Virus record (IMG/VR): IMGVR_UViG_3300003631_000006
Location: 1-39,679 of that record
Source: a virus
Length of the DNA stretch: 39,679 nt
Strand: one strand, 5' to 3'
Shown here one piece after another: positions 1 through 9,041 of the stretch; within the stretch, counting starts at the first letter, position 1, and the number at the start of each line of letters is the position of its first letter. Under the pieces are notes generated by a model, which did no database searches, had not been told where the DNA came from, and saw only the letters and a program-made list of their open reading frames with translations. Made by a program: the position numbers and the translations under genes.

Positions 1-99
1 TAAACAACCCTGATAAATCTACCAGCGAAATAATACAATACGACCTGTCAACACCTTACGACCTTTCCACGGCCTCTGAAACTGCAACATTGACCTCCA
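1..99. repeat. Terminal direct repeat, copy 1 (circular join)
   Basis: The first 99 bases are identical to the last 99 (39581-39679). A coding frame runs through the repeat without interruption, and both copies sit inside the same tail gene. An exact repeat of this length at both ends of a contig is the usual mark of a circular or terminally redundant molecule closed by a k-mer assembler. A true virion-end repeat cannot be excluded from sequence alone. Confidence 0.9.
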
Positions 100-3000
100 A
101 CATTCCGGAAGTACGAGGACTGACAATAGAGGACGACGGACAGATACTTGGTGCAGCAGGATCTATAGCAACCCATCAAACATTTGAATTGTCGACAGCC
201 TACGACTTATCTACAGCAACACAGCTAAGCATTGAAGGAATAACCGATGCAGCAACACCTACCGACAACGAATTTAACCTTGACGGAACAGAATACTTTT
301 GGTCGAGACGACTCCATCGTAGCATACCCTGTCTCCACTGCTTATGACTTAAATACTGTAGGCGGCAGCAGAAGCCAGACACTAGCACTTGGATACTCGC
401 CAAGCAGCCTGCAATTCGCTGACTCAGGTTCAACAATGCGTGTAGCCGACCAATCCAGCACAATACACATATACGATCTGTCAACCGTCTATGACCTAAG
501 CACAGCCACAGAGACAGAAACAATCGACGTATCAGATACTACAACCAGTTTGACAGGCGCAAGCTTTTACAACCCGCAATTCCTGACTGACGGCAGTCAA
601 GTAATCCGCAGAGGGTTCGTAACAACAGCACAAGCCACCACGCAACAAGCCCTGCTGAAACCGACTTTTACCGGGCAGAATACAGATGCAACAGCCACAA
701 CACAGGCGGGTGCGTTAAACTTCCTTGGAACGTCAGGAGAGATAACGGTGCTGATCGACGGGCAGCGGATCGACACATACACCAACATCGATATAGAGAG
801 AAGGCTGAACGAAGTCGACACGTTCGCATTCGAAGCATTTATAGAAGACAGTACAGACCGGGCGCTAATCAACGAAGGAAACGACGTAAAAATAATAGAA
901 AACAATAACACACTGCTATTTAAAGGCAGGCTGACAGAGGTAGAATACCAGTCCAGCTTCCGAGCAAAATGCGAAGGAGACGGCATGGTAACCAAGCTAC
1001 TAAACAGAAAAACAGGTAGAGACACGTACACCAACACCGCCGGCGACGACATAGTTAAAAACGTGGTAGACAGCAACGTAATCAGTTATGGAGACATAGA
1101 AACTGCTCCACAAGTAAGCGTAAGATTTGATCACGACAACTGGGCAAGAGCTGTAGCCGGGATAGCAAACGCTACAGGCTACGACTGGTACATCGACCAC
1201 GGCGGTGTAGACTATGAAACAGACTTCCTGAACTTTGTGCAGGACGCAGGAGATACAGGAGTGCTTACACGAATCAACGTAGAAGAAGACTTCGAAGACG
1301 GAACGGTCAACGGTTTTACAGGCGGCGGCGACGTAACACTTACAGCAACAGGCACCAACCCGATCACAGGTACTTACAGCCTATCCGTCCAACATGACTC
1401 AGATACGGCGCCGTTCGGCAACGCTTCTTACAGCCACAGCAGCATAGACTCAGAATACGTTGCATCCTTCAAGTTTAAAGGGTTTGCTGACAACGACGCA
1501 GATGATCCAGTGCATCAGATCGAAGGATACGGCAGTGCTGGATCTATATGGGATATAAGCTATAGAGAAGATGCTTCAGAGATAGAACTAGATTTCGCAG
1601 ACGGGTCGGAAACCCTGTCTGTTACAGCAGGAGAGGTATACGACATCACGGTAAGAGTCCAGCCGGGAGAAACACTTAAATACACTGTAAACAACCAGAC
1701 TCGTTCTGGAAGCCCTGTCAACAACGGCCAGCCAGACGGTTTAGCAGTTTATGCATACACAGGCGGCCCGTTTGACGGCACAGTAACAGCTACAACGGTT
1801 TTCGACGACCTAACAATCGACACACCTGAAGCCGACAAGAAAACATTCGAAATCGGCGGCAACGCCCAAATGGTCGACAGAGACAAGGACGACGGATTCG
1901 TAGCAAATGACATAACACTGCTTGGGCGTGGAGACGGAATCAACCAGTTAGAAGCACGGGTGTTCGCAGCAACAACACACTACACAGACACTACAGAGGT
2001 AGTAGGAGAAAACCTTGACCCTATTCCAAGTGTTGAAGGCCCGTTCTTCAAAGTGGAGGATACGACACAGCTAGGTGATACAAACGATACTTTAAAGGTT
2101 CGTGTTGGAAGCGAAGTGATGCGTGTACAGGTAGATACAGACATAGCTAAGGAAAACCTCGAAGTCATAGACCGTGCACTAAACGATTATGAAGGAAACA
2201 GCACCGAGCAGATTAAGCACGCAGAAGGGATACGAGTCTGGCTTGTAGAAAACGAGACACAAGGTATCGGCCCGTTCACACCGGAAACACAGGATACGGC
2301 CGAAGATGGTTCAAGCGTAGAAGTTCGCGGCGTAAAACAAGAGCGAAGCACAGACAAGACACTAGTAGACATTACTACTTTAGAGAAGACAGCCGACCTA
2401 GAATTGAAGAACAGGTTCGAAGACGTATTCCGCGTACAGATAAATCCGACCGAGCCAAGAGTAACAGAATATCTAGACCTTGGAGATACAGTGCGCGTCC
2501 AAGACCTAACAGCGATGAACGTCGACAACACGTTCGACATAGTCGGTATAGATATAAGAAGGGCTAGCAGCCAAGAAGGTACGATTCTGCACCTAGCTAA
2601 CAGGCCTAGAAGGTTGACGGAACGGTTGTCGGATATTGAGCGCGACCGCAACACGTTGAACGCTCACATGCAGGGTGCTACAAACATTGACAGCCAGAAC
2701 TTCAACGACAACGCCGACAACACTCACCCTCTCAGCGCAGACCTGCGAATCCCTAACGACGCTGTAGCAGTAAACAAGACCGAGCTAACGTTTAAACGTG
2801 AACCGTTCAGAGGGTACGTCCAGCAGATTACAGAGTCAAGCGCAGAAACAGGAGAATATATAAACAGCGTATACAACATTGTAGAGGCTGGGCAAAGCGA
2901 CAGCACTCCGGGCGTGTTTGCAGACGCAGCACCATCGCCTACAGGCGCCGATGCAGGAGCAATAATCACAGCTACAATCTCCAACCAAGACAGCAGCAGC

Positions 3001-3513
3001 CACAACTATAACTACGACATAATCAACGATACTACAAGCACTACATTATCTACAGGTAGTGTAAGCATTTCGTCAGGCAACACGTCCACAATCAACTACA
3101 ACGCTACAAGCAGCGAAGTCAGCAGCGGAGATCAGATCAAGTTAGAGATAACAGGCGACAACCTTATAACGCCATCAAGCGGGATAACCTCAAGCTACAC
3201 TTCGCTAGTCATAAGCAGCAAATCCGACCACAACCACGGAACCGCAGCAGACTATGGAATATTCGAACCAAACAACGAACCAGATGTAGACGTAGACGTA
3301 ATAGTAGATGGCACCACCGTTACCACTGTCAACGATGTAAGCGTCGGAGATGAGGCAGGACCGATCAGAATCGAAGACGATCTCAGCGACCCTGTCAGCG
3401 GAGCCTACCACGACATCGAACTAAAGCCTGTACAGACAGGTGGCAGTGAAAACGGGCGTGCAAGGCTTAACGCAACAATTTACAGTAAGGTTTTCATCGA
3501 ATCGACATTGTAG
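1..3513 (+). CDS. Tail tip/baseplate hub-adhesin fusion, C-terminal part (5' part at 38236-39679)
   Basis: This continues the gene that starts at 38236 and crosses the circular join. The incoming frame is open to position 347 but stops being protein-like near 297-300. The frame one base later is open from 298 to 3513 and carries on the same repeat. With one T removed from the TTTT run at 297-300 the whole protein is about 1,618 residues. Order after the join: propeller-like blades with the YDLST motif (to about 600); a TGQNTDATATTQ linker; a hub-like beta domain starting near GEITVLIDGQ (about 740-1250), similar in style to Gp37/late-control-D tail hubs; a carbohydrate-binding-like beta insert (about 1280-1830); a second hub part ending around the LTERLSDIERDRNTL helix (2600-2660); then a Ser/Thr/Asn-rich beta C-terminus. 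It probably sits at the tail tip and contacts the host. The class call is by pattern, not by search. Confidence 0.75.
42..515 (+). repeat. Four YDLST propeller-like blade repeats in the tail adhesin
   Basis: The motif D/E-L-S-T-x-Y-D-L-S/N-T recurs with its first codon at 42, 186, 328 and 475. Spacing is 144, 142 and 147 bases, so each blade is 47-49 codons. The 142-base step is the only one not divisible by three, which places the frame change in the second blade. This phrase is common in phage tail proteins and is predicted to form beta-propeller blades. Confidence 0.75.
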
Positions 3514-3524
3514 CCTCCCGCAAC

Positions 3525-3536
3525 TATTAAATATAG
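3525..3536 (+). promoter_or_regulatory. Archaeal TATA box for the 3556 gene
   Basis: TATTAAATATAG lies about 26 bp before the ATG at 3556. This is the spacing expected when transcription starts at or next to the start codon, giving a leaderless mRNA. Confidence 0.6.
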
Positions 3537-3555
3537 GGTGAGACAATTGTGTTGT

Positions 3556-3834
3556 ATGACAATGAAAAACGCCGCAAAGGAAGCCATAGTAAACGGCGTG
3601 GTAATCGGTGCTTTAGTAGCAGGGGCGATGATTCTCTCGAACCAAGTGAACAACATCGTGATACTGCGTACAACCATGGGAGCGATGCTTCTCAGATTCG
3701 CTTTCTACATGATTGAGAACGTGGAGAACGTGGACGCTGGCGTTGTAGCAGACTACCTTGGCTTTGACACACGGAAAGGTAGCTGGGCGCCAACCCACTT
3801 CTTCCGACGATACCACATTGGAAAACTTATTTAA
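3556..3834 (+). CDS. Small membrane protein, unknown
   Basis: This is a 92-residue protein starting MTMKNAAKEA. The ATG at 3556 was chosen over an upstream GTG at 3538 because the TATA box is 26 bp before it and 3538 lies inside the promoter. Residues about 8-45 are hydrophobic (VVIGALVAGAMIL, then VILRTTMGAMLL), which fits one or two membrane helices. The C-terminus is basic and aromatic (FFRRYHIGKLI). The gene sits alone between the tail adhesin and the helicase. A holin-like or surface role is possible, but nothing specific supports it. Confidence 0.6.
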   Translation: MTMKNAAKEAIVNGVVIGALVAGAMILSNQVNNIVILRTTMGAMLLRFAFYMIENVENVDAGVVADYLGFDTRKGSWAPTHFFRRYHIGKLI

Positions 3835-3863
3835 TACTTCTTCTTACAAAACACTAATACTGT

Positions 3864-5897
3864 ATGGCTAGCAACGAAAGAGACTACATTATCCAGCAAA
3901 TACGTGCAAAAGCAGAGGAAGCTGACCACAGCTACGAAGATTTCAAGCCTGCTGAAGAAAAACTGTATATGCCGATTCAAAACGAGAAATGGGATCAGGC
4001 ATTGGAAGCTATCAACTGGACAGAAACAGAATACGACCTAGACCTCGACGCAGAGAAAGAATACGTAGCACGGATACGTGAAGAAGGCAAACTTGAAGGA
4101 ATCGACGACCCGGAAATCGACAAAGACGTGTCCGAAGGGGAGAAACTGTTGATGCAACGCCAGATACAGGAAAGCGAAGAAGACAACGTACTGGCTTATA
4201 CAGACGAACAAATCGGTATCGACCACCTGTTTAACCTGCAAGAAGCAGTGTACAGAAACACAGGTAAAAAATCATTTATAATCTCGAACCAACGCAAATG
4301 GGATGGCCGTATCTCGGTTAAAATGGGAGAAACCAAGAAAAAATACGAACTACTAAGCATCTACGAAGACAAAGAAGATACGCAACACTTCAAACACTTC
4401 GGAGAAAGCAACCCGAACAAAGGCTTTAACAAGGTTGGAGAATTCAGTCAAGGCTTCTACGAATACAAATTCCGTAGCGGCGACCAAGAATACCTAGCAC
4501 TAAGCACAGAAGAATTAGACACTGTTCGCTGCAAACTTTACGGCACACATGTCAGCCTCAACGATCTTACAACAGCAGGAGAAAACCGTAAACTAGCTTC
4601 TAAGACAGACATAATCTTCGTACACAGCGTAGACCCTGCTATAGAGGTAATGAGCGAAGAAGAGCTAGCAACTTACATGAAGCAGATTAACCATGACTTC
4701 CTAGCAGAGAAATTGTTAGGCGGTTGGCGTCAGCCAGAATGGTTTGAAAAATTTCTGTTGTCGATTATACTTGTAAACGATGAGAACGGGTTTCCGAGCC
4801 ACGTACTATGGAACAGCGAACCCGGAACAGGTAAATCTAAGGTTGTAGAGTCCATCATCCGTTCTACAGGTGAAGCGAAGCAAGAACCTTTTACAGGTTC
4901 AGGATCAACAGTTAAAGGATTAGTCCCAAGCTTCAAAGACAACCCTCCTGACGAAGGCTACCTCTTACAGACTCAAAGGGTTGCAGGCGTCGACGAAAAC
5001 ATGGACTTGCTAAGCAACACAGTACAAAGCGGTAACGAAAGAGTAGCAGACGTATTCCGTCCGTTGCTGAACCTGTTGACGCATGATACCAGAAGCTTTG
5101 ACTCAGGTAACGGCAGCATCAAAGGGCAGATGACTTCTACAATGTTTGCTGTCGGAAACTGGAACGCTTACGGCGTTAGAGATATGGAGGAGTTAGCGAC
5201 AAAAATCGATGATGCGTATCTTTCTCGCTGTATCGTATACAACCAGACTGACAGCCACATCGAGTTTATCAACAGCCGTGAGGCGGAGGTAAAGCAACGG
5301 ATGCAGGATGAAGGACTTACCGAGGACGACCTATTTCCTAAGCCTGATGACGACTTTATCTCCTTGATTGATACTATGCAGCAGCGGAAAAGCCGTGTTG
5401 ACTATAAAAAGATTCAAAAGCTGCACCGTGAATTGTGTGAGATGTGTCCGGGATACATGCTGCGCGGAAAGTTCAAGCAGAGAGGAGAGCATCACATGCA
5501 GAACGTGTTAGCAGGGATCTCCAAGTACCGTTTTTTGATCGGTGAAAAAGATAGTATTGACGCCGAGGAAGAGGACTACAACCAGATGATGGATATTTTT
5601 GAGATTATTGTAAGTAGTTGGGGCGACATCGAATTAAGCAAGTTGTCGAAAACAGCGCAGAAACAGGCGATTACCCCTGCCCAAAGAAGAGTGTATAACG
5701 TGGTCGAGGATAGTCCGGGCTGTACGGCTCTCCAAATCAAGGAGGAAGTACCTGAAGATGAGGTGGCGTGGATTCTCAAGGATTTGAAAGACGCTGACTT
5801 GGTCGGAGTAGCCGAAGATGAGGAAGGCGTCAAAAGGATTTACCCTTACTGGGCTGAAGAATTGGAGGATGACAGCGTGGTTTACCAAGAGGAGTAG
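3864..5897 (+). CDS. MCM-like AAA+ replicative helicase
   Basis: This 677-residue protein probably unwinds DNA at the viral fork. Residues 318-325 read SEPGTGKS (Walker A), 373-378 VAGVDE (Walker B), N432 in VGNWN is a sensor-1 asparagine, and R455 in YLSRC matches the MCM arginine finger (LLSRF in cellular MCMs). The stretch SGSTVKGLVPS after Walker A aligns by eye with the MCM GLTAS region. Residues about 610-665 look like a winged helix (TPAQRRVYNVVEDSPG onward), as at MCM C-termini. The N-terminal 280 residues are acidic and helical, and no zinc motif is seen. A TATA-like TTATTTAATAC lies about 30 bp before the ATG. An SF3-like helicase is the main alternative. No DNA polymerase is encoded here, so it would work with the host replisome. 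Confidence 0.75.
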   Translation: MASNERDYIIQQIRAKAEEADHSYEDFKPAEEKLYMPIQNEKWDQALEAINWTETEYDLDLDAEKEYVARIREEGKLEGIDDPEIDKDVSEGEKLLMQRQIQESEEDNVLAYTDEQIGIDHLFNLQEAVYRNTGKKSFIISNQRKWDGRISVKMGETKKKYELLSIYEDKEDTQHFKHFGESNPNKGFNKVGEFSQGFYEYKFRSGDQEYLALSTEELDTVRCKLYGTHVSLNDLTTAGENRKLASKTDIIFVHSVDPAIEVMSEEELATYMKQINHDFLAEKLLGGWRQPEWFEKFLLSIILVNDENGFPSHVLWNSEPGTGKSKVVESIIRSTGEAKQEPFTGSGSTVKGLVPSFKDNPPDEGYLLQTQRVAGVDENMDLLSNTVQSGNERVADVFRPLLNLLTHDTRSFDSGNGSIKGQMTSTMFAVGNWNAYGVRDMEELATKIDDAYLSRCIVYNQTDSHIEFINSREAEVKQRMQDEGLTEDDLFPKPDDDFISLIDTMQQRKSRVDYKKIQKLHRELCEMCPGYMLRGKFKQRGEHHMQNVLAGISKYRFLIGEKDSIDAEEEDYNQMMDIFEIIVSSWGDIELSKLSKTAQKQAITPAQRRVYNVVEDSPGCTALQIKEEVPEDEVAWILKDLKDADLVGVAEDEEGVKRIYPYWAEELEDDSVVYQEE

Positions 5898-5931
5898 GTT
5901 TAAAAGCTTTGCCTTCTAATTCTTTTCTACT

Positions 5932-6300
5932 ATGACAGACGACGACACACTATTCGATGCTGAAGACTGGGAGCCAGTGAACAGCGGCGACTATAACGCC
6001 TCCAAATTTGTAAAGCCCGGACAAGAAGAAGCAGAAGAAGGAGAGCATGCTCTTGAAGAAGGAGCTTACGTACAAGGAACTTTTAAAGGAATTGTAGAGC
6101 TTGGCGGAGTACCTAACTTCAAGGTTGCAAACGACGAAGAGGAAGTAGACTACATGTTCTCCACGCAAATGGTTCTAAAGTCTGAGCTTGAAAATGTCGA
6201 AGAGGGCGACCTAATCAGGGTTCGCTACGACGGCGAGAAGGAGAACGAAGACGGCACCAGAAGTTATTACGACTGGACGGTTCTACGACCAAGCCAGTAA
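5932..6300 (+). CDS. Small acidic OB-fold-like protein, candidate ssDNA-binding protein
   Basis: This 122-residue, very acidic protein has a disordered, Glu-rich first 45 residues and then a compact beta-rich half (YVQGTFKGIVELGG, ... GDLIRVRYDGEKENEDG ... YDWTVLR). Alternating strands with a GDLIRVRY strand are typical of OB folds that bind single-stranded DNA or act in replisomes. It directly follows the helicase, with its own TATA-like TTTAAAAG about 30 bp before the ATG, so a replication role fits the context. The fold is inferred from pattern only. Confidence 0.55.
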   Translation: MTDDDTLFDAEDWEPVNSGDYNASKFVKPGQEEAEEGEHALEEGAYVQGTFKGIVELGGVPNFKVANDEEEVDYMFSTQMVLKSELENVEEGDLIRVRYDGEKENEDGTRSYYDWTVLRPSQ

Positions 6301-6342
6301 AAAAATACGTGTTTTCTCTTTTTTCTATTTTTATACCGAAGG

Positions 6343-6362
6343 TTATATAAAAGTTTGATCCC
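6343..6362 (+). promoter_or_regulatory. TATA box plus TTTGATCCC element
   Basis: TTATATAA (6343-6350) is followed by TTTGATCCC at 6354-6362, and the next ATG is at 6380. The same pairing occurs before 18385, 20182 and 20947. TATA to ATG is about 35 bp, longer than in the leaderless genes, so this transcript probably has a leader of about 10 nt. Confidence 0.65.
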
Positions 6363-6379
6363 TAAATATTGGCAAGACA

Positions 6380-6658
6380 ATGAGTGACGACTACAACGTG
6401 CCGCACCTAACCAAACACGAAACGCGCGCACTACTACACATCGGCGAAGTAAACGAAACACGCAAAAAACCTGCTACAATAAGCGAACTAGCACAGGAAA
6501 CCGGCTGGAAAAGCAAATACTTCACAAAAGCATGGCAAAGACTACAGCCACAAGACATAGTGAACAGGATAGAAGACCAGCACCGTACACGGCTCGAACT
6601 AACTTCGAAAGGCATAAAAGCTTTCAGCCACTACAGCGAACTACAGGAGATACTATGA
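6380..6658 (+). CDS. Winged helix-turn-helix protein
   Basis: This is a 92-residue protein. Residues about 10-90 follow the MarR/ArsR-like winged-helix order: helix (KHETRALLHIGEV), helix-turn-helix (PATISELAQETGWKSKYFTKAWQRL) and a beta wing (DIVNRIEDQHRTRLELTSKGIKAF). It is a likely DNA-binding regulator. It heads a run of genes joined by ATGA or TGATG overlaps (6658, 7002, 7205, 7366), so it is co-expressed with the repair glycosylase and small proteins downstream. Confidence 0.7.
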   Translation: MSDDYNVPHLTKHETRALLHIGEVNETRKKPATISELAQETGWKSKYFTKAWQRLQPQDIVNRIEDQHRTRLELTSKGIKAFSHYSELQEIL

Positions 6659-7002
6659 CAAACTTTTGGATAGGAATACCGGCAGAACAACTATGCGACC
6701 AACACCTGCTAGGCGTACACAACGAACTACACCAAGAAACAGGCACAATCAAAAAACATCCTTACGGCGAAGCAGTGTTGACAGGGCATTGGAAGCTCGG
6801 ACAGGCAAGCACAGACCTGATCAATCAGAGACACGAAGAAGTCGTAGAAGAAATGACCGAACGCGGCTTCAACCACGACAGCCCGCTTGACTTCCACGAC
6901 GACATCGGCCTGCACACATCGCTTATCGGTGTAGACGTAGAAACCATGAACAAAGTATCGCTCTCAGCTAGATGCGACGAATGCGAGGTAAGTAAGGCAT
7001 GA
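6655..7002 (+). CDS. T4 endonuclease V-like pyrimidine-dimer DNA glycosylase
   Basis: This is a 115-residue protein starting MTNFWIG. The ATG at 6655 overlaps the previous stop as ATGA and leaves Thr as residue 2, which is the catalytic N-terminal residue in T4 DenV after Met removal. The segment CDQHLLGVHNELHQ resembles ADQHLMAEYRELPR of T4 endonuclease V, keeping the catalytic Glu but with Asn where T4 has Arg22. TIKKHPYG matches the AVRKH region, and VVEEMTERGFNH matches IAECLKRGFNI. The T4 enzyme removes UV-induced thymine dimers, which would suit a virus of a sunlit brine. Family membership is inferred from these matches. Confidence 0.75.
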   Translation: MTNFWIGIPAEQLCDQHLLGVHNELHQETGTIKKHPYGEAVLTGHWKLGQASTDLINQRHEEVVEEMTERGFNHDSPLDFHDDIGLHTSLIGVDVETMNKVSLSARCDECEVSKA

Positions 7003-7205
7003 GTTTAGCAGATAAAGCACAGAGAAACTTTGAAGAAAACGAAGACATGGATGTCCGCACAGCCACAATCATTGCAGTACAAGAATACATTGACGGGCGG
7101 CGTGAAGAAATCGAAGAGTACATGCAGAGTAATGCGTCCAGCAACTTCAAAGATTTCGGCCGTTTAAAAGAGCTAGAACACATTGAGAAAGAGGTGACCG
7201 ACTGA
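6999..7205 (+). CDS. Small helical protein, unknown
   Basis: This 68-residue, charged, helical protein (MSLADKAQRNFEENED) overlaps the preceding stop by ATGA and the following start by TGATG. It has no recognised motif. It belongs to the operon starting at 6380. Confidence 0.6.
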   Translation: MSLADKAQRNFEENEDMDVRTATIIAVQEYIDGRREEIEEYMQSNASSNFKDFGRLKELEHIEKEVTD

Positions 7206-7366
7206 TGACCAAGCCATCAAAAGACAAGCTCCGTGACATAGAACGCGCACTAGCAGACGACTACCAGATCGTCAAAGAACTACGTAAAAACCATTCGACA
7301 ATGACAGGCGACCAAATCAGAGAAAGACTGGACGACCTGCAAACAGACCGGATCGACCCACAATGA
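7205..7366 (+). CDS. Small helical protein, unknown (53 aa)
   Basis: The ORF starts with ATG overlapping the previous TGA and ends in a TGA that overlaps the next ATG (7363). It encodes 53 charged residues (MTKPSKDKLRDIERAL ... RERLDDLQTDRIDPQ) with a short two-helix look. It is below usual ORF length limits, but the tight overlaps on both sides support it. Confidence 0.6.
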   Translation: MTKPSKDKLRDIERALADDYQIVKELRKNHSTMTGDQIRERLDDLQTDRIDPQ

Positions 7367-7602
7367 CAAACTACAAAGCACTGCTGAAATACCTGCAAGG
7401 CCCGATAAGCATCGTAGGAAATGGCTTCCTATTCATGATATTCCTAAGCTGTACGCTAACCGGTAAGGCTGTAGTGCTAGAGCCGACAACACTGATAGCA
7501 GCTACAGAAATGGTTGTCTTCGGGTTAGGGGCTGCAATGTCTATAGGATACACCTGTCACGCACTGCACAAAATAATCGCGGAGGACGAACAACCATGGT
7601 AA
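7363..7602 (+). CDS. Small two-helix membrane protein
   Basis: This 79-residue protein has two hydrophobic spans, about residues 14-34 (ISIVGNGFLFMIFLSC) and 47-67 (ATEMVVFGLGAAMSIGYTC), with a short loop and an acidic C-terminus. It overlaps the next gene, also a two-span membrane protein, by 7 nt. Paired small membrane proteins like this can act in lysis, superinfection exclusion or membrane attachment of replication. Which applies here is unknown. Confidence 0.6.
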   Translation: MTNYKALLKYLQGPISIVGNGFLFMIFLSCTLTGKAVVLEPTTLIAATEMVVFGLGAAMSIGYTCHALHKIIAEDEQPW

Positions 7603-7781
7603 ACCTTACCTTTGTTATTATCTACTACTTCATGGCTGCGATTGTAGCTGCTATCAACCACGAACAGCTTGAAGAAATGATGGAGACTGACGCAGCATTC
7701 GTAACCGTGTCCTTTCTCGTAGCGTGGCCGGCATATCTCTTGTTGTTCATGGCTGAGCCGCCACAACATTTAAAAGATTAA
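7596..7781 (+). CDS. Small two-helix membrane protein
   Basis: This 61-residue protein has an N-terminal span (LTFVIIYYFMAAIVAAI), a short acidic loop (EQLEEMMETDAA) and a second span (FVTVSFLVAWPAYLLLFM). It overlaps the preceding membrane gene, so the two are probably made together. The TATA box for the phosphoesterase (TTAAAAGATT, 7771-7780) lies within its last codons. Confidence 0.55.
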   Translation: MVNLTFVIIYYFMAAIVAAINHEQLEEMMETDAAFVTVSFLVAWPAYLLLFMAEPPQHLKD

Positions 7782-7800
7782 ACATTCCTTCCTTTTCTTA

Positions 7801-8988
7801 ATGAAGACCGAACTCGGCAACCTAGACAATTTTGACAGCTTACTCGAAGACCTTGAAACAAGCGGACTAACCTACAAAGAAATGATGCAGCAATACTCTC
7901 TTACGCGCTGGGGTGCACGCAGATTAGGCGACAACACCGTGGTAAACAGCGAGAGACAAGGCAGAGAAAAAATATTCACTTTAGACAATGCAGAAATCGC
8001 ACGTAAAGAATTAAAACATGTTGAAGTGCCGGTAAGCGACGAGCCACACCACAGTGAAGCAACAAGAGAACAATCGCAGACCAAACAGACGCGGACACGG
8101 AAAGCCAATACCTATTTAGCGCAGCTTGAAAACGAAGTCAAAAACACAGAAACAAGTTCTACCGAGTTCACGCCTGCCGAGACACGAGAAACAGGTACAA
8201 CCGCGTTGATCCACGAAACCGATCCGCACTTCTCCGCACAAGTCAAAGATAGGCACGGCGAAATAATTTACGACACCAACATCGCCGAGATGAAAACTAT
8301 CGAAGCCTTCGATTTCTACATCGAAAAAATACTTGAACAACAACCAGTCGATGAGATTGTTTTGATGCTTGGCGGCGACCTAGTAGAAGGAGAGGACATT
8401 TACGGCGGTCAAGCACATAAAATCGATGACACGCTAAACCAGCAAATCAGATCAGCCCGCAAATGCTACATGCAGCAGATTCGCCGTTTAAAAGACTGGT
8501 TCAACGTACCTGTAAAAGTTGTATGCGTCTCAGGTAACCACGGCAACATGAACACCGGCAGCAACGCTAACGCTGACGACCTAATCTACCGGATGCTGGA
8601 AGACATGGTCAACCTAAGCGAATTGGAGAACGTGAAGTTCGTGTACTCAGATCGAAGCGACTACACCACATTCACTTACCGCGGCGGCAAGTACACAGGT
8701 TATCTGACTCACGGAGAGAACCGCAGCCACCACATCGGCACATCTAGCCCGCAAAGCGATTGGCTGGCGATTAAAGACGACATCGGGTTCGATGCTGCTT
8801 GGAGAGGGCATTACCACAACCAGAAGCAGGAGAACGTTAATGGCACGCCAATCTTCATGACGAATAGTCGGAAGCCGGGTGATGACTACACCGACAGTAT
8901 TGCTACGTTCGGGCAGACTGGTAACGCAGTCTACTTTGCTAGCGATGATGAGTCTGTCGGCCGTGTGGAGGTCGAGACAAATGTTTAA
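7801..8988 (+). CDS. Calcineurin-like metallophosphoesterase (Mre11/SbcD-like)
   Basis: The protein is 395 residues, with a leaderless ATG about 27 bp after a TTAAAAG box. All metal-binding motifs of the family are visible in order: D141-P-H143, GGD193, GN246-H247, H304 in LTHGEN, and GH337-Y-H339. The first 130 residues contain a helix-turn-helix-like stretch (TYKEMMQQYSLTRWGARRLG) and a linker rich in Glu, Thr and Arg, so it may bind DNA and act as a nuclease. Phosphoesterases of this type are frequent in archaeal tailed viruses next to replication genes. Substrate and partner are not shown; no Rad50/SbcC ATPase is present in the window. Confidence 0.8.
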   Translation: MKTELGNLDNFDSLLEDLETSGLTYKEMMQQYSLTRWGARRLGDNTVVNSERQGREKIFTLDNAEIARKELKHVEVPVSDEPHHSEATREQSQTKQTRTRKANTYLAQLENEVKNTETSSTEFTPAETRETGTTALIHETDPHFSAQVKDRHGEIIYDTNIAEMKTIEAFDFYIEKILEQQPVDEIVLMLGGDLVEGEDIYGGQAHKIDDTLNQQIRSARKCYMQQIRRLKDWFNVPVKVVCVSGNHGNMNTGSNANADDLIYRMLEDMVNLSELENVKFVYSDRSDYTTFTYRGGKYTGYLTHGENRSHHIGTSSPQSDWLAIKDDIGFDAAWRGHYHNQKQENVNGTPIFMTNSRKPGDDYTDSIATFGQTGNAVYFASDDESVGRVEVETNV

Positions 8989-9041
8989 AGAAGTACTTAA
9001 AATAGAGCTAAATTCTGCACAAGAAAAAAATACTAGACAAG

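Noticed and set aside
597-1076. 159-codon reverse frame opposite the tail hub
   Set aside because: Ser/Val-rich antisense reading without promoter signals.
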